A stretch of 64,000 nucleotides of DNA from Sphingomonas sp. JC676 (GTDB taxonomy: Bacteria; Pseudomonadota; Alphaproteobacteria; Sphingomonadales; Sphingomonadaceae). Each line of letters begins with the position of its first letter. Positions within the stretch are counted from its first letter, which is position 1. Where the stretch lies: the NCBI RefSeq assembly GCF_014489075.1, contig NZ_JACTGR010000008.1, forward strand, positions 62,001 to 126,000. The letters are read 5' to 3'. Positions 32,427 through 41,516 of the stretch are shown here, piece by piece. The notes under the pieces were generated by a model. The model was not told the origin of the DNA. It did not search any database and saw nothing but the letters and a program-made list of their open reading frames with translations. The position numbers and the translations under genes were made by a program.

Positions 32427-35051
32427 ATGTCAGATAAATTTTCGCTTCTGAGCACGGCTGCGTTCCTCGCGGTGGCGATCGGGTCACCGGCCCTCGCGCA
32501 GGAAGCGGCCCCTGCCGCAGCTCCCGCCGGGCAGGACGCGCAGTCGGTCGACGATCAGACCGCCGACGAGATCGTCGTCACCGGGCTTCGCGGTTCGCTG
32601 AGCAATGCGGCCAACCTCAAGCGCAGCTCGAACCAGATCCAGGATTCGATCGTCGCCGAAGATATCGGCAAGCTTCCCGACACCAACATCGCCGAGCTGC
32701 TGCAGCGGATTCCGGGCGTCCAGATCGCCCGCAACACGCGCGGCGAGGGCAATGGCTATGTCGTTCACGGCCTGAAGCAGGTGATGACCACTGTGAACGG
32801 GCGCCAGCTCTTCACCGTGACGAACCGCACCGCGACGTTGCTCGATTTCTCGGCCGACATCCTGTCGGGCCTCGACGTCTACAAGACCGCGACCGCCGAC
32901 CAGATCGAAGGCGGCCTTGGCGGGCTGATCAACGTTCACATGGCGCGGCCGTTCGACTTTGACGGCTTCCACATCGCCGCGACCGGCGCCGCGGCCTATA
33001 GCGATTTTCAGAACAAGATCTCGCCGCGGCTTTCAGGAGTTGTCAGCGACCGATTCGAGACCGGCGCGGGCGAAATCGGCGTGCTGATCGGTGGCCAGTT
33101 CGAGCGCGTCTATTCGGGCGGCTATCAGGTCTCGACCAACGCCTATACCAACACCACCAGCCTCTACGACCGCGACGGTGACGGCACATTCAACGTCACT
33201 CCCGCGGACTCCGGCGACACCGTCCAGATCCCGAGCCAGGTCCGCCCGCGCTACGAGACCGGCAACCGTGTCCGCTCGACGATCTACGGCGCGGTGCAAT
33301 GGGCGCCCTCCTCGGATCTCACGATCCATGCCGACGTGACCCAGAGCCATTCGGGCGGCCACAGCTTCACCCAGCAGCTCTCGGTGCAGACCGATGGCGC
33401 GACGCGCGGCACGCCTTCCTCGTTCGTCTACAAGGACGCCCCGAACGGCAACGTTCCTGACAGCTACACGCTCACCAATGCGGTGGTGCGCTCGGTCACC
33501 GGTGCCTCCGACAATCCCTATGACACGCTGTCTGTGGGCGTCGGCTTTGATTGGCATTCCGGTCCCTTCAAGCTGTCGGGCGAAGCCGCCTATATCGACA
33601 GCTCCGGCCCGTTCTATTCGCGCAGCATCGCGATCCAGACCCGCGCGCCGACCGCCACGATCGATCTTTCCGGACGCACGCCGACGGTCGCGGTGAGCGG
33701 CGTCGATCTGACCGCGGCGAGCAGCTATACCGGCTCGGTCACCTATTCGGACCTCGGCCAGCAGAGCATCGGCCGCGAGCCCTCGTTCCGACTCGACGGC
33801 ACGTACGAGCTGAACGGGCCGATCACGTCTCTGCAGGTCGGCATGCGCTACGCGCGCCACCGCGCGATCAACGACGTCTACAGCATCGGGCCGACGGTGA
33901 CGCTGACCCAGCCGATCGGGTCGGTGACGCAGCTGACGCCGAACGACCTGTTCACCAACCAGGATGTGCCGATCAACCAGTGGCTGGCGATCCAGAGCCG
34001 CTACATCATGAATCAGGATCAGACCCGCGCGCTCGCCGGTGTCTCGGCAGTCGATCAGCCCTATCCGCTGACCAACCACTACGACTATCTCGAGAATGTC
34101 TGGGCGGTCTATGGCCAGGCCAATTTCGCGTTCAACCTGGGTCTGCCGATCGACGGTAATCTCGGCCTGCGTTACGTTAGCACCAAGAACCACCAGAGCG
34201 TGTACGACGCCACGCTGCGCCCTGTCTCGGGCGAGGCGAGCTACAACAACTGGCTGCCAAGCGTGAACATCCGCGCGAAGTTCACCGACAATCTGTTCCT
34301 GCGCCTGGCCTATTCGAAGGCGATCACGCGACCGGACTTCGGCAACCTCTCGCCGGCTTTGGTGCTGAACCAGCTCCAGCTCACCGGCAGCGGTGGCAAT
34401 CCGGACCTGCAGCCGACCAAGGCGAACCAGTATGACGCCTCGCTTGAATATTATTTCGGGAAATCGAACTACATCGCCGGGTCGCTGTTCCAGAAGGACG
34501 TGACCGGTTTCGTCCAGAAATTCTCGGTCAACGAGACGATCAACGGACAGGTCTATTCGATCAGCCGGCCGCGCAACACCGGCTCGGGCACGATCAAGGG
34601 CTTCGAGGTCACCTATCAGCAGTTTTTCGATTTCCTGCCCAGCTTTCTGAGCGGCCTCGGCTTCCAGGGCAACTACACCTATGTCGACAGCGCGCTGCCG
34701 GTAGTGGGGCAGTCGATAACGGTGCCTGCGGATCTGCTCTCCAAATATTCGTACAACCTGACCGCGATCTACGAAAAGGGGCCGATCTCGCTGCACGCCT
34801 CGTACAACTGGCGGTCGAAGAGCGTGCAAACCAACTTCGCCGACAATTTCAGCCGCACCCTGTGGAACGCCCCGCAGCAATCGCTCGACTTTTCGTTGAC
34901 GTACAACCTCAACAAGCATGTCTCGCTGAAGTTCGACGCTACGAACCTGACCTCGGCGTATCAGTATCAATATTACGGCACGCCGGACATTCCGACCGTG
35001 GCGAACCAGCTCGACCGAGCCTATCAACTGGGCGTGCACGTCAACTTCTGA
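32427..35051 (+). CDS. TonB-dependent receptor (oligosaccharide uptake), receptor 2
   Basis: The 874-residue outer-membrane receptor has a signal peptide ending near residue 25 (GSPALAQ), an Ala/Pro/Gln linker and the TonB-box-like DEIVVTGLRGSL. The plug has KLPDTNIAELLQRIPGVQIA and GYVVHGLKQVMTTVNGRQLF. The barrel ends in GVHVNF with the terminal Phe. It is of the same TonB-Xanthomonas/Caulobacter class as receptor 1 but clearly diverged in the plug and barrel. Its neighbours (ManD, GH2, CE15) suggest a glucuronate-containing oligosaccharide. A terminator follows directly. Confidence 0.92.
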   Translation: MSDKFSLLSTAAFLAVAIGSPALAQEAAPAAAPAGQDAQSVDDQTADEIVVTGLRGSLSNAANLKRSSNQIQDSIVAEDIGKLPDTNIAELLQRIPGVQIARNTRGEGNGYVVHGLKQVMTTVNGRQLFTVTNRTATLLDFSADILSGLDVYKTATADQIEGGLGGLINVHMARPFDFDGFHIAATGAAAYSDFQNKISPRLSGVVSDRFETGAGEIGVLIGGQFERVYSGGYQVSTNAYTNTTSLYDRDGDGTFNVTPADSGDTVQIPSQVRPRYETGNRVRSTIYGAVQWAPSSDLTIHADVTQSHSGGHSFTQQLSVQTDGATRGTPSSFVYKDAPNGNVPDSYTLTNAVVRSVTGASDNPYDTLSVGVGFDWHSGPFKLSGEAAYIDSSGPFYSRSIAIQTRAPTATIDLSGRTPTVAVSGVDLTAASSYTGSVTYSDLGQQSIGREPSFRLDGTYELNGPITSLQVGMRYARHRAINDVYSIGPTVTLTQPIGSVTQLTPNDLFTNQDVPINQWLAIQSRYIMNQDQTRALAGVSAVDQPYPLTNHYDYLENVWAVYGQANFAFNLGLPIDGNLGLRYVSTKNHQSVYDATLRPVSGEASYNNWLPSVNIRAKFTDNLFLRLAYSKAITRPDFGNLSPALVLNQLQLTGSGGNPDLQPTKANQYDASLEYYFGKSNYIAGSLFQKDVTGFVQKFSVNETINGQVYSISRPRNTGSGTIKGFEVTYQQFFDFLPSFLSGLGFQGNYTYVDSALPVVGQSITVPADLLSKYSYNLTAIYEKGPISLHASYNWRSKSVQTNFADNFSRTLWNAPQQSLDFSLTYNLNKHVSLKFDATNLTSAYQYQYYGTPDIPTVANQLDRAYQLGVHVNF

Positions 35052-35072
35052 ACGGAACAACAGCGAAAAGGG

Positions 35073-35106
35073 AAGGGCCGGGAGTGGAGACGCTTCCGGC
35101 CCTTTT
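35073..35106 (+). terminator. Rho-independent terminator after receptor 2
   Basis: Stem AAGGGCCGGGAG / CTTCCGGCCCTT with one G-T pair and an 8-base loop is followed by TTTT at 35103-35106. It ends only 3 bases before the ATG of the next gene. Confidence 0.8.
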
Positions 35107-35109
35107 GTC

Positions 35110-36378
35110 ATGATGCGCAAGACGGCTCTCTTCCTCGCGGCGCTTGCTGCGCTCCATGTCGCGCCAGCCCGGGCCCAGCTCGACGGCAATTTCGTCGAGG
35201 CGCAGGTCGCGCCCTATCGCCTGCCCGATCCGCTGGTGATGGGCGATGGGACGGCGGTGCGCACGGCGCAGCAATGGTGGAAGCTCCGCCGGCCCGAGCT
35301 GGTGGGGCTGTTCGAACGCAATATCTACGGTATCAGTCCGGCCCGCCCGACGCATATGCGTTTCGTCGTCACGGAAACGAGCGCGAACGCGCTGGGCGGC
35401 ATCGCCGTGCGCAAGCAGGTCACCATCTATCTCGACGGCACGTCCGGCGGGCCGCAAATGTCGGTGCTGATCTACCTGCCCGCGGGCGCGCGCGCGCCCA
35501 TGCCGATGTTCGTGGGGCCGAACTTCCATGGCAACCAGTCGGTCTCCGCCGATCCCGAGATCGCGATCACCCCTAATTGGGTCACGCCGGCCGAAGGTAT
35601 CAACAAGAACCGCGCGACGCTGCATGCGCGGGGGACCGACGCCTCGGAATGGCCGATCGAACGGATTCTGAAAGCGGGCTATGGCGTCGCGACCTATTTC
35701 ACCGGCGATCTCTATCCCGATGGCGACACCCAATATGCCCAGAGCATCCAGCCCTGGTACCGCACCAGCCCTTCGGCGCCCGACCATTGGGGGGCGGTGG
35801 CGACCTGGGCCTGGGGGCTGAGCCGCGTCTACGACTATCTGGCGACCGACCGGGCCGTCGACGCGAAGCGCGTCATCGTCATGGGTCATTCGCGCTACGG
35901 TAAGGCTGCGCTGTGGGCAGGCGCACGCGACACGCGCTTCGCCGCGGTGATCTCGAACGATTCCGGCGAGGGCGGGGCGTCGCTGTACCGCCGCAACTTC
36001 GGCGAGACGATCCGGGTGATGAACAATTACTGGTTCGCGCCGAACTACAAGACCTTTTCCGAGCGCGAGGCGGAGCTGCCGGTCGACGCCCACGAACTGA
36101 TCGCGCTGGTGGCGCCGCGCCCGGTCTATATCGGAGCGGCGAGCGAGGATCTGTGGGCCGATCCGCTCGGTATGTTCCTCGCGGCCAAGGCGGCCGAACC
36201 CGTCTATCGCCTGCTCGGCGTCGAGGGGATGGCGGGGGACGCGATGCCGGCGCCGGGTCAGGCGATCCTGTCGCGAATATCCTATCATCTGCGCATGGGC
36301 CCCCACGGCATCACCGCTTGGGACTGGGACAATTACATCCGCTTCGCCAATCGCTTCCTGCCCCAACGGCCGCGTTGA
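35110..36378 (+). CDS. CE15 glucuronoyl esterase
   Basis: Cleaves ester bonds between lignin alcohols (or methyl groups) and (4-O-methyl)glucuronate. The 422-residue alpha/beta hydrolase has a Sec signal (KTALFLAALAALHVAPARA). The catalytic Ser is in VMGHSRYGKAALWAG (S261), the acid in NDSGEGGAS (E287) and the His in MGPHGITAWDWDNY (H399), the typical CE15 set. VGPNFHGNQ forms the oxyanion region. No ribosome site is visible because the ATG (35110 or 35113) directly follows a terminator T-run. Expression therefore needs read-through or an internal promoter. Confidence 0.9.
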   Translation: MMRKTALFLAALAALHVAPARAQLDGNFVEAQVAPYRLPDPLVMGDGTAVRTAQQWWKLRRPELVGLFERNIYGISPARPTHMRFVVTETSANALGGIAVRKQVTIYLDGTSGGPQMSVLIYLPAGARAPMPMFVGPNFHGNQSVSADPEIAITPNWVTPAEGINKNRATLHARGTDASEWPIERILKAGYGVATYFTGDLYPDGDTQYAQSIQPWYRTSPSAPDHWGAVATWAWGLSRVYDYLATDRAVDAKRVIVMGHSRYGKAALWAGARDTRFAAVISNDSGEGGASLYRRNFGETIRVMNNYWFAPNYKTFSEREAELPVDAHELIALVAPRPVYIGAASEDLWADPLGMFLAAKAAEPVYRLLGVEGMAGDAMPAPGQAILSRISYHLRMGPHGITAWDWDNYIRFANRFLPQRPR

Positions 36379-36384
36379 CACTAA

Positions 36385-36396
36385 CCTGTAAGACAG
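36385..36396. promoter_or_regulatory. Operator CCTGTAAGACAG (reverse of the 720-732 motif)
   Basis: Matches the palindrome beside the GntR gene at 12 of 12 positions in reverse orientation, 106 bases before the second GH2 start. It places this GH2 in the same putative regulon as the hexuronate operon and receptor 1. Confidence 0.65.
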
Positions 36397-36502
36397 CCAA
36401 GTTGGCGCTTGCTGAACCAGCCGGGCGACATCGCAGGTGCGGGCCGACATCATCATGCGGCGCCAAAGGCCGCGTCCGATTTGTAGAAAAATGGAGAGAG
36501 AA

Positions 36503-39163
36503 ATGGGGTTCGCGCGGTCTTGGCTGGTTCCGGCGCTGCTAGCTTGCGCGATATTGGTGTTGGCTACCACGCATGCGTTTGCCGCTCCCGGCCGGAGCGA
36601 GATCGCGTTGGCCGAGGGCTGGCGCTTCCATCTCGGTGCCGTGCAGGGCGATGCCACCTCGGCATCGTTCGACGATAGCGCCTGGGAGCGCGTGCGGGTG
36701 CCGCACACCTGGAACAAGGTGGGCAATTATGGCGAGAGCCGCCGCGCCGATGCCAACGTTACCCGCGGCGTTGGATGGTATCGGCTCAAGTTTCAGGCAC
36801 CTCAGGCCGATGCCGGAAAGCGCTTCTATCTCCAGTTCGACGCAGCGAGCATCGTCGCCGAGGTGTGGCTCAATGGCCGCAAGCTCGGCGGGCATGCGGG
36901 CGCGTTCAGCCGCTTCCGGCTCGATGCCACCACCGCGGTCCACCGGGGCAGCGAAAATGTGCTGACCGTCAAGGTCGACAATTCCAAGCCCGAGCCCGGT
37001 AGCATCACTGAGTTCGTTGTGCCGATCTCGGGTGATTTCTTCATGTATGGCGGGCTCTATCGCCCGGCCGCTTTGATCGTGACCGGGGCCGCGCATGTCG
37101 ACTTGCTCGATTCCGGCGGGCCCGGCATCTACAACCATGTCACCAGCCTGACCGACGCCCGCGCCGGCGTCGCCGTGCTCACCCGCCTGCGCAATGAAGC
37201 AGCGTCCGCGGCGAATCTCACCGTGCGCACGACGGTGGCCGATGCCTCGGGCAAGCAAGTCGCGCGGCAGGAGCAGCGCGTGCGTCTCGCCGCCGGAACT
37301 TCGGGCGAGAGCCGCGCCGATCTCGCCATCACTTCGCCACACCGCTGGAACGGCACCACTGATCCCTATCTCTACCGCACCACCGTCGAGGTGATCGACG
37401 CGAGGGGGGCGGTGCTCGATCGCGTGGTGCAGCCGCTCGGGCTGCGGACCGTCGCGATCGATCCGAACCGCGGCTTCATCCTCAACGGCAAGCCGCTGCG
37501 CCTCAACGGCGTCACCCGCCACCAGGATCGGCAGGACAAAGGCTGGGCGCTCTCGAACGCCGATCATGCCGAGGACATGGCGCTGATCCGCGAGATGGGC
37601 GCGAACAGCGTGCGGCTGTCGCACTACAACCACGCCGAGCCCTTCTACGACCTGGCCGACAAGGGCGGCGTGATCCTCTGGGCCGAGCTGGGCCTGGTCA
37701 ACCTCGCCTCGATCCCGGGCAAGGCCGATACGCCCCCGGAGATGAAGGCGAGCGCGGAGCAGCAGCTCGTCGAGCTGATCCGCCAGAACTACAACCACCC
37801 CTCGGTCGGCGTCTGGTCGATCGGCAACGAGATCACCAACTGGGCGTCCAAGGGCATCACGCCCTCCAACGCGCAGCCGCTGATGAACGCGCTCGACGCG
37901 CTCGCGCATGCCGAGGACCGCACGCGCCCGACCTCGATCGCAGTATGCTGCGAGACGCTGCCGGGGCAAAAGGACGACGGCCGCGACACCACCTCGGGCA
38001 CCGCTGACACGGTGGGATACAACCATTATTTCGGCTGGTACGGTGCCGGGCGGGTCGACGATGCCGCGCGGTTTGCCGAGGTGATGCTGGGGCTGCACCA
38101 GATGCGTCCCAATCAGCCGGTGGGCGTGGGCGAATATGGCGCGGGCGGCGCGGTGACCCAGCACACAGACAATATCCGCGGCGGCAAGGTCGAGAGCATC
38201 GCCCGGCCCCAGCCGGAGGAATATGAGGCCGGGGTCCATGAGCTGGCCTGGAAGGGCATGGCGCCGCAGAATTTCCTCTGGGGCACCTATGTCTGGCAGA
38301 TGTTCGACGCGACCAGCGACCTGCGCTTCGAAGGCGACAGCACCGACATCAACACCAAGGGGCTGGTGACCTTCGACCGCAAGATCCGGAAGGACGCCTT
38401 CTATTTCTACAAGGCGGCGTGGACGACCGCGCCGATGATCTACCTGACCAGCCGCCGCTATGTCGATCGCGCCTATCCGGTGGTCGATGTCCGGGCCTAT
38501 AGCAACGCGGCGAAGGCCAGCCTGACGCTGAACGGCCGCGCGATCGGCAGCGTGGCCTGTGCCGACCATGTCTGCGCCTGGCCCGGCGTGCGGCTCGATC
38601 GCGGCGACAATGTCCTGGCGGCGAGCGTGGATGGTGCGAAGGATCAGATCACGTGGCGCTACAACGGCCCCGACCGTGCGCTGCATATCCGCGCGGGCAC
38701 GCTGACGGGCGCGACGCTCGCCGACGGCACCCGCTACGGTTCGGACGACTTCTTCGATGGCGGCATCGGCGCCACACTCAACCCCTACAAATACGCGCTC
38801 TACGTGATGCCGAAGCCCGAAAAGGGCAGCCGGCAGGTGCTGGGCACCCAGCAGCCCGATCTCTACGCGGGCTGGCGTTCCGGCACGCGCTTCAGCTACG
38901 CGCTGCCGCTGCCCAACGGCCGCTACAAGGTGACGCTGCATCTGTTCGAGCCGACCGAGACCGAGAAGGGCAAAAGGGTCTTCACCGTGGCGGCCGGTGG
39001 CGGCAAGCCGGTGACGGTCGACATCGTAGCGAAGGCCGGGGCGGGGATGACCGCGACCACGCTCGAGCTGCCTGCGACCGTCACCGACGGCACGCTGCGG
39101 CTCGATTTCGCGGGCAAGGCGGGCGAGGCTCTCGTCTCCGCGATCGACGTGGTGGGGCTCTGA
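36503..39163 (+). CDS. GH2 glycosidase with C-terminal malectin-like domain
   Basis: The 886-residue exported GH2 enzyme has a Sec signal (FARSWLVPALLACAILVLAT). The ATG at 36503 follows GGAGAG; an ATG at 36491 is possible. The N-terminal sugar-binding domain has RVPHTWNKVGNYG and GVGWYRLKF. The barrel region has LRLNGVTRHQDRQDKG, acid/base E443 (WSIGNEITNW) and nucleophile E544 (GVGEYGAGG). From about residue 725 a malectin-like beta domain resembles that of the GH2 at 28713. The family is mostly beta-galactosidase or beta-glucuronidase. The operator upstream links it to uronate use. Confidence 0.88.
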   Translation: MGFARSWLVPALLACAILVLATTHAFAAPGRSEIALAEGWRFHLGAVQGDATSASFDDSAWERVRVPHTWNKVGNYGESRRADANVTRGVGWYRLKFQAPQADAGKRFYLQFDAASIVAEVWLNGRKLGGHAGAFSRFRLDATTAVHRGSENVLTVKVDNSKPEPGSITEFVVPISGDFFMYGGLYRPAALIVTGAAHVDLLDSGGPGIYNHVTSLTDARAGVAVLTRLRNEAASAANLTVRTTVADASGKQVARQEQRVRLAAGTSGESRADLAITSPHRWNGTTDPYLYRTTVEVIDARGAVLDRVVQPLGLRTVAIDPNRGFILNGKPLRLNGVTRHQDRQDKGWALSNADHAEDMALIREMGANSVRLSHYNHAEPFYDLADKGGVILWAELGLVNLASIPGKADTPPEMKASAEQQLVELIRQNYNHPSVGVWSIGNEITNWASKGITPSNAQPLMNALDALAHAEDRTRPTSIAVCCETLPGQKDDGRDTTSGTADTVGYNHYFGWYGAGRVDDAARFAEVMLGLHQMRPNQPVGVGEYGAGGAVTQHTDNIRGGKVESIARPQPEEYEAGVHELAWKGMAPQNFLWGTYVWQMFDATSDLRFEGDSTDINTKGLVTFDRKIRKDAFYFYKAAWTTAPMIYLTSRRYVDRAYPVVDVRAYSNAAKASLTLNGRAIGSVACADHVCAWPGVRLDRGDNVLAASVDGAKDQITWRYNGPDRALHIRAGTLTGATLADGTRYGSDDFFDGGIGATLNPYKYALYVMPKPEKGSRQVLGTQQPDLYAGWRSGTRFSYALPLPNGRYKVTLHLFEPTETEKGKRVFTVAAGGGKPVTVDIVAKAGAGMTATTLELPATVTDGTLRLDFAGKAGEALVSAIDVVGL

Positions 39164-39185
39164 TTCCTTGCGATACCGGGTACCT

Positions 39186-39258
39186 TGCGAAAGCAGGGGG
39201 CCAGGGTACCGGACGATCCGATCGTGACTCCAGTGCTCCTGCTTTCGCAGGAACACTG
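39186..39258. repeat. Sphingomonad-type palindromic intergenic repeat
   Basis: TGCGAAAGCAGG (39186-39197) is perfectly complementary to CCTGCTTTCGCA (39238-39249). An inner hairpin CAGTGCTCCTGC / GCAGGAACACTG occupies 39231-39258. It lies between convergent genes and could end both transcripts. The CCTGCGAAAGCAGG theme is a dispersed extragenic repeat in many sphingomonads; that statement is from general knowledge. Confidence 0.55.
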
Positions 39259-39262
39259 GTGA

Positions 39263-40393
39263 TCAATCCAGCAGCGAGCGGTTGATCTCGGCGATGCTGC
39301 GCGCGCCGGTGAGCGTCATCGCCACCTTCATCTCCTTGGCGATCAGGTCGAGCAGCAGCGTCACGCCGGCCTCGCCGCGGGCGGCCATCGCGTAGAGCCA
39401 GGCACGGCCGAGCAGCACGCCCTCAGCGCCGAGCGCGAGCATGCGCACCACGTCGAGCCCCGAGCGCACGCCCGAATCCGCCAGCACGGTGAGCCGATCG
39501 CCCACCGCCTCGACGATGCCGGGGAGCGCGCGTGCCGAGGAGCGCACCCCGTCGAGCTGGCGGCCGCCATGGTTCGAGACAACGATGCCGTCGGCGCCGA
39601 TCGCGGCGGCCTCGCGCGCGTCGGCGGGATCGAGGATGCCCTTGATGATCAGGGGACCCTTCCATTCGGAGCGGATCCAGTCGAGGTCGGACCAGGTGAT
39701 CGACGGATCAAAATTGGAACCGAGCCAGCCCATGTAATCGTTCATGCCGCTCGCCTTGCCAAGCATTGGCTCTAGATTGCCGAGGCGGTGCGGGCGACCG
39801 TTGAGGCCAACGTCCCAGGCCCATCCGGGCTTGCCGATCGCCTGGAGCATGCGGCGGAGCGCGGCATTGGGACCGGACATGCCCGAATGAGCGTCGCGAT
39901 AGCGCGCGCCCGGCACCGGCATGTCGACGGTGAACACCAGGGCCTCGGCGCCCTGGTCGCGCGCGGTTGCGAGCAGGTCGCGCATGAAGGCGCGGTCGCG
40001 GATCACATAGAGCTGGAACCAGATCGGGCTTGGCACTGCGCGGGTGACTTCGCCGAGCGAGCAGATCGATACGGTCGAGAGGCAGAAGGGGATGCCCCCC
40101 GCCGATGCCGCGCGCGCCGCCTGCACCTCGCCGCGGCGACGGAACATGCCGCTGATCCCGACCGGCCCGAGCGCGACCGGGAGCGCCTGGCGCCGGCCGA
40201 ATAAGGTGGTGGAAAGGTCGATCTCGGCCGCGCCGCTCAGCACGCGCTGGCGCAAGGCGATATCGGCAAGGTCGTCGACGTTGCGGCGGAGCGTTCGCTC
40301 GGCATAGGCGCCGCCATCGGCATAATCGAACAGGAAGCGGGGCAGGCGCCGCCTGGCCGCTTCACGGAAATCGAGTGTCGAGGAGATGATCAT
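39263..40393 (-). CDS. lldD: FMN-dependent L-lactate dehydrogenase (alpha-hydroxy-acid oxidase family)
   Basis: The 376-residue flavoenzyme oxidises L-lactate to pyruvate and passes electrons to the respiratory chain. Family marks are FDYADGGAYAE near the N-terminus, LGPVGISGMF, FTVDMPVPGARYRD, LIIKGILDPADA and the catalytic SNHGGRQLDG, followed by DSGVRSGLDVVRMLALGA. It is the last gene of a four-gene operon (41517 leftwards), with its ATG overlapping the mutarotase stop. L-lactate is a product of the diketo-fuconate hydrolase step, which explains its presence here. Confidence 0.9.
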   Translation of the reverse strand: MIISSTLDFREAARRRLPRFLFDYADGGAYAERTLRRNVDDLADIALRQRVLSGAAEIDLSTTLFGRRQALPVALGPVGISGMFRRRGEVQAARAASAGGIPFCLSTVSICSLGEVTRAVPSPIWFQLYVIRDRAFMRDLLATARDQGAEALVFTVDMPVPGARYRDAHSGMSGPNAALRRMLQAIGKPGWAWDVGLNGRPHRLGNLEPMLGKASGMNDYMGWLGSNFDPSITWSDLDWIRSEWKGPLIIKGILDPADAREAAAIGADGIVVSNHGGRQLDGVRSSARALPGIVEAVGDRLTVLADSGVRSGLDVVRMLALGAEGVLLGRAWLYAMAARGEAGVTLLLDLIAKEMKVAMTLTGARSIAEINRSLLD

Positions 40394-40767
40394 TCGGGCG
40401 TGAGGCCCTTATGCTCGGTCAGGCGGAAGATCAGGTCCATCGGATACCAGCTGCCGTCGGGGCCGGCCGCGGGGATCGGCTGCTGGAACCGTTTCATGCG
40501 CTCGCTCCACAAGATCACCGCGGGATTGGCGGCGTCCATCTTTGCCTTTTCTTCCTCCGAGAAGGAATCGTTCGCGTCGATGATCATGAACATGCGGTTC
40601 CCCGCACGATAGATCTCCATATTCTCGATGCCGGCGTCGCGGATCGACTGGGTTACTGCGGGGAAGGTGTTGCCCACCTGGTGCCAGCGCTCATATTCCG
40701 CGATCAGCTCGGCATCGTCGATCAGGTCGAGCGCGAGGCAGATGCGCCGGGTCTCCTTGGGGGTCAT
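40390..40767 (-). CDS. L-rhamnose/L-fucose mutarotase family protein (RhaM-like)
   Basis: The 125-residue protein belongs to the RhaM/YiiL dimeric alpha-beta barrel family (COG3254), which interconverts sugar anomers. Visible marks are YERWHQVGNTFPAV with the family His, IENMEIYRAGNRMFMI and the C-terminal MDLIFRLTE. Related proteins sit in the fucose clusters of Xanthomonas, so L-fucose is the probable substrate here. It has ATGA overlaps on both sides, with the SDR upstream and lldD downstream. Confidence 0.85.
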   Translation of the reverse strand: MTPKETRRICLALDLIDDAELIAEYERWHQVGNTFPAVTQSIRDAGIENMEIYRAGNRMFMIIDANDSFSEEEKAKMDAANPAVILWSERMKRFQQPIPAAGPDGSWYPMDLIFRLTEHKGLTPE

Positions 40768-41495
40768 GCGTTGGTCCAGCCGCCGTCGATGATGTTGATC
40801 GTGCCGGTGGTGTAGGAGGAAAGGTCGCTGCCGAGATAGAGCGCGAGCTCGGCGATCTCGTTGCCCTTGCCGACCCGGCCCATGGGCTGGCGCGCGACGA
40901 AATCGGCACGCGCCTTGTCCGCGTCTCCGGTGGCGGCGAGGCGCTCGTCGAGCGAGGGCGACTGGACGGTGCCCGGGCAGATCGCGTTGCAGCGGATGCC
41001 CTGCGTCACATAATCGAGGGCGACAGACTTGGTGAGGCCGATCACCGCTGCCTTGGACGCGCCATAGACAAAGCGGTTGGCGACGCCGATCACCGATCCC
41101 GCGACCGACGACATGTTGACGATCGACCCGCCGCGGCGCGCGATCATGCCGGGCAGGAAGGCCCGGATCATCCGGTAGGCGGACTTGACGTTAAGATCGA
41201 ACGAGAAGTCATAGTCCTTCTCGTCGGTCGTCAGGATCGTGCCGGCATGGACGAAGCCCGCGCAGTTGAACAGGATGTCGACCTCGCCGACCGTCTCGCC
41301 GAACGCGCGGATCGCGTCGCCGTCGAGCAGGTTCACGACATGGGTCTCGCAGCCCGCGAGCGTCGCCAGCGTCGCTTCGTTGATGTCGGCGGCGATGACC
41401 CGCGCGCCTTCACGCGCGAACAGTTCTGCGCTGGCGCGACCGATACCCTGGCCGGCGGCGGTGACCACGGCGATCTTGCCTTCGAGACGTCCCAT
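40764..41495 (-). CDS. SDR, probable 2-keto-3-deoxy-L-fuconate 4-dehydrogenase
   Basis: The 243-residue SDR has cofactor motif TAAGQGIGRASAELF, then FNCAG, SSVAGS and YGASKAAVIGLTKSVA (active site Tyr-Lys). The stretches VIGVANRFVYGASKAA and FVARQPMGRVGKGNEIA resemble the DHRS6-like group that includes the Xanthomonas keto-deoxy-fuconate dehydrogenase. It would make 2,4-diketo-3-deoxy-L-fuconate, the substrate of the FAH-family hydrolase at 13964. It lies second in the operon and is coupled to the mutarotase. Confidence 0.85.
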   Translation of the reverse strand: MGRLEGKIAVVTAAGQGIGRASAELFAREGARVIAADINEATLATLAGCETHVVNLLDGDAIRAFGETVGEVDILFNCAGFVHAGTILTTDEKDYDFSFDLNVKSAYRMIRAFLPGMIARRGGSIVNMSSVAGSVIGVANRFVYGASKAAVIGLTKSVALDYVTQGIRCNAICPGTVQSPSLDERLAATGDADKARADFVARQPMGRVGKGNEIAELALYLGSDLSSYTTGTINIIDGGWTNA

Positions 41496-41516
41496 TGGAT
41501 GTACTTTCTTGTTCGT

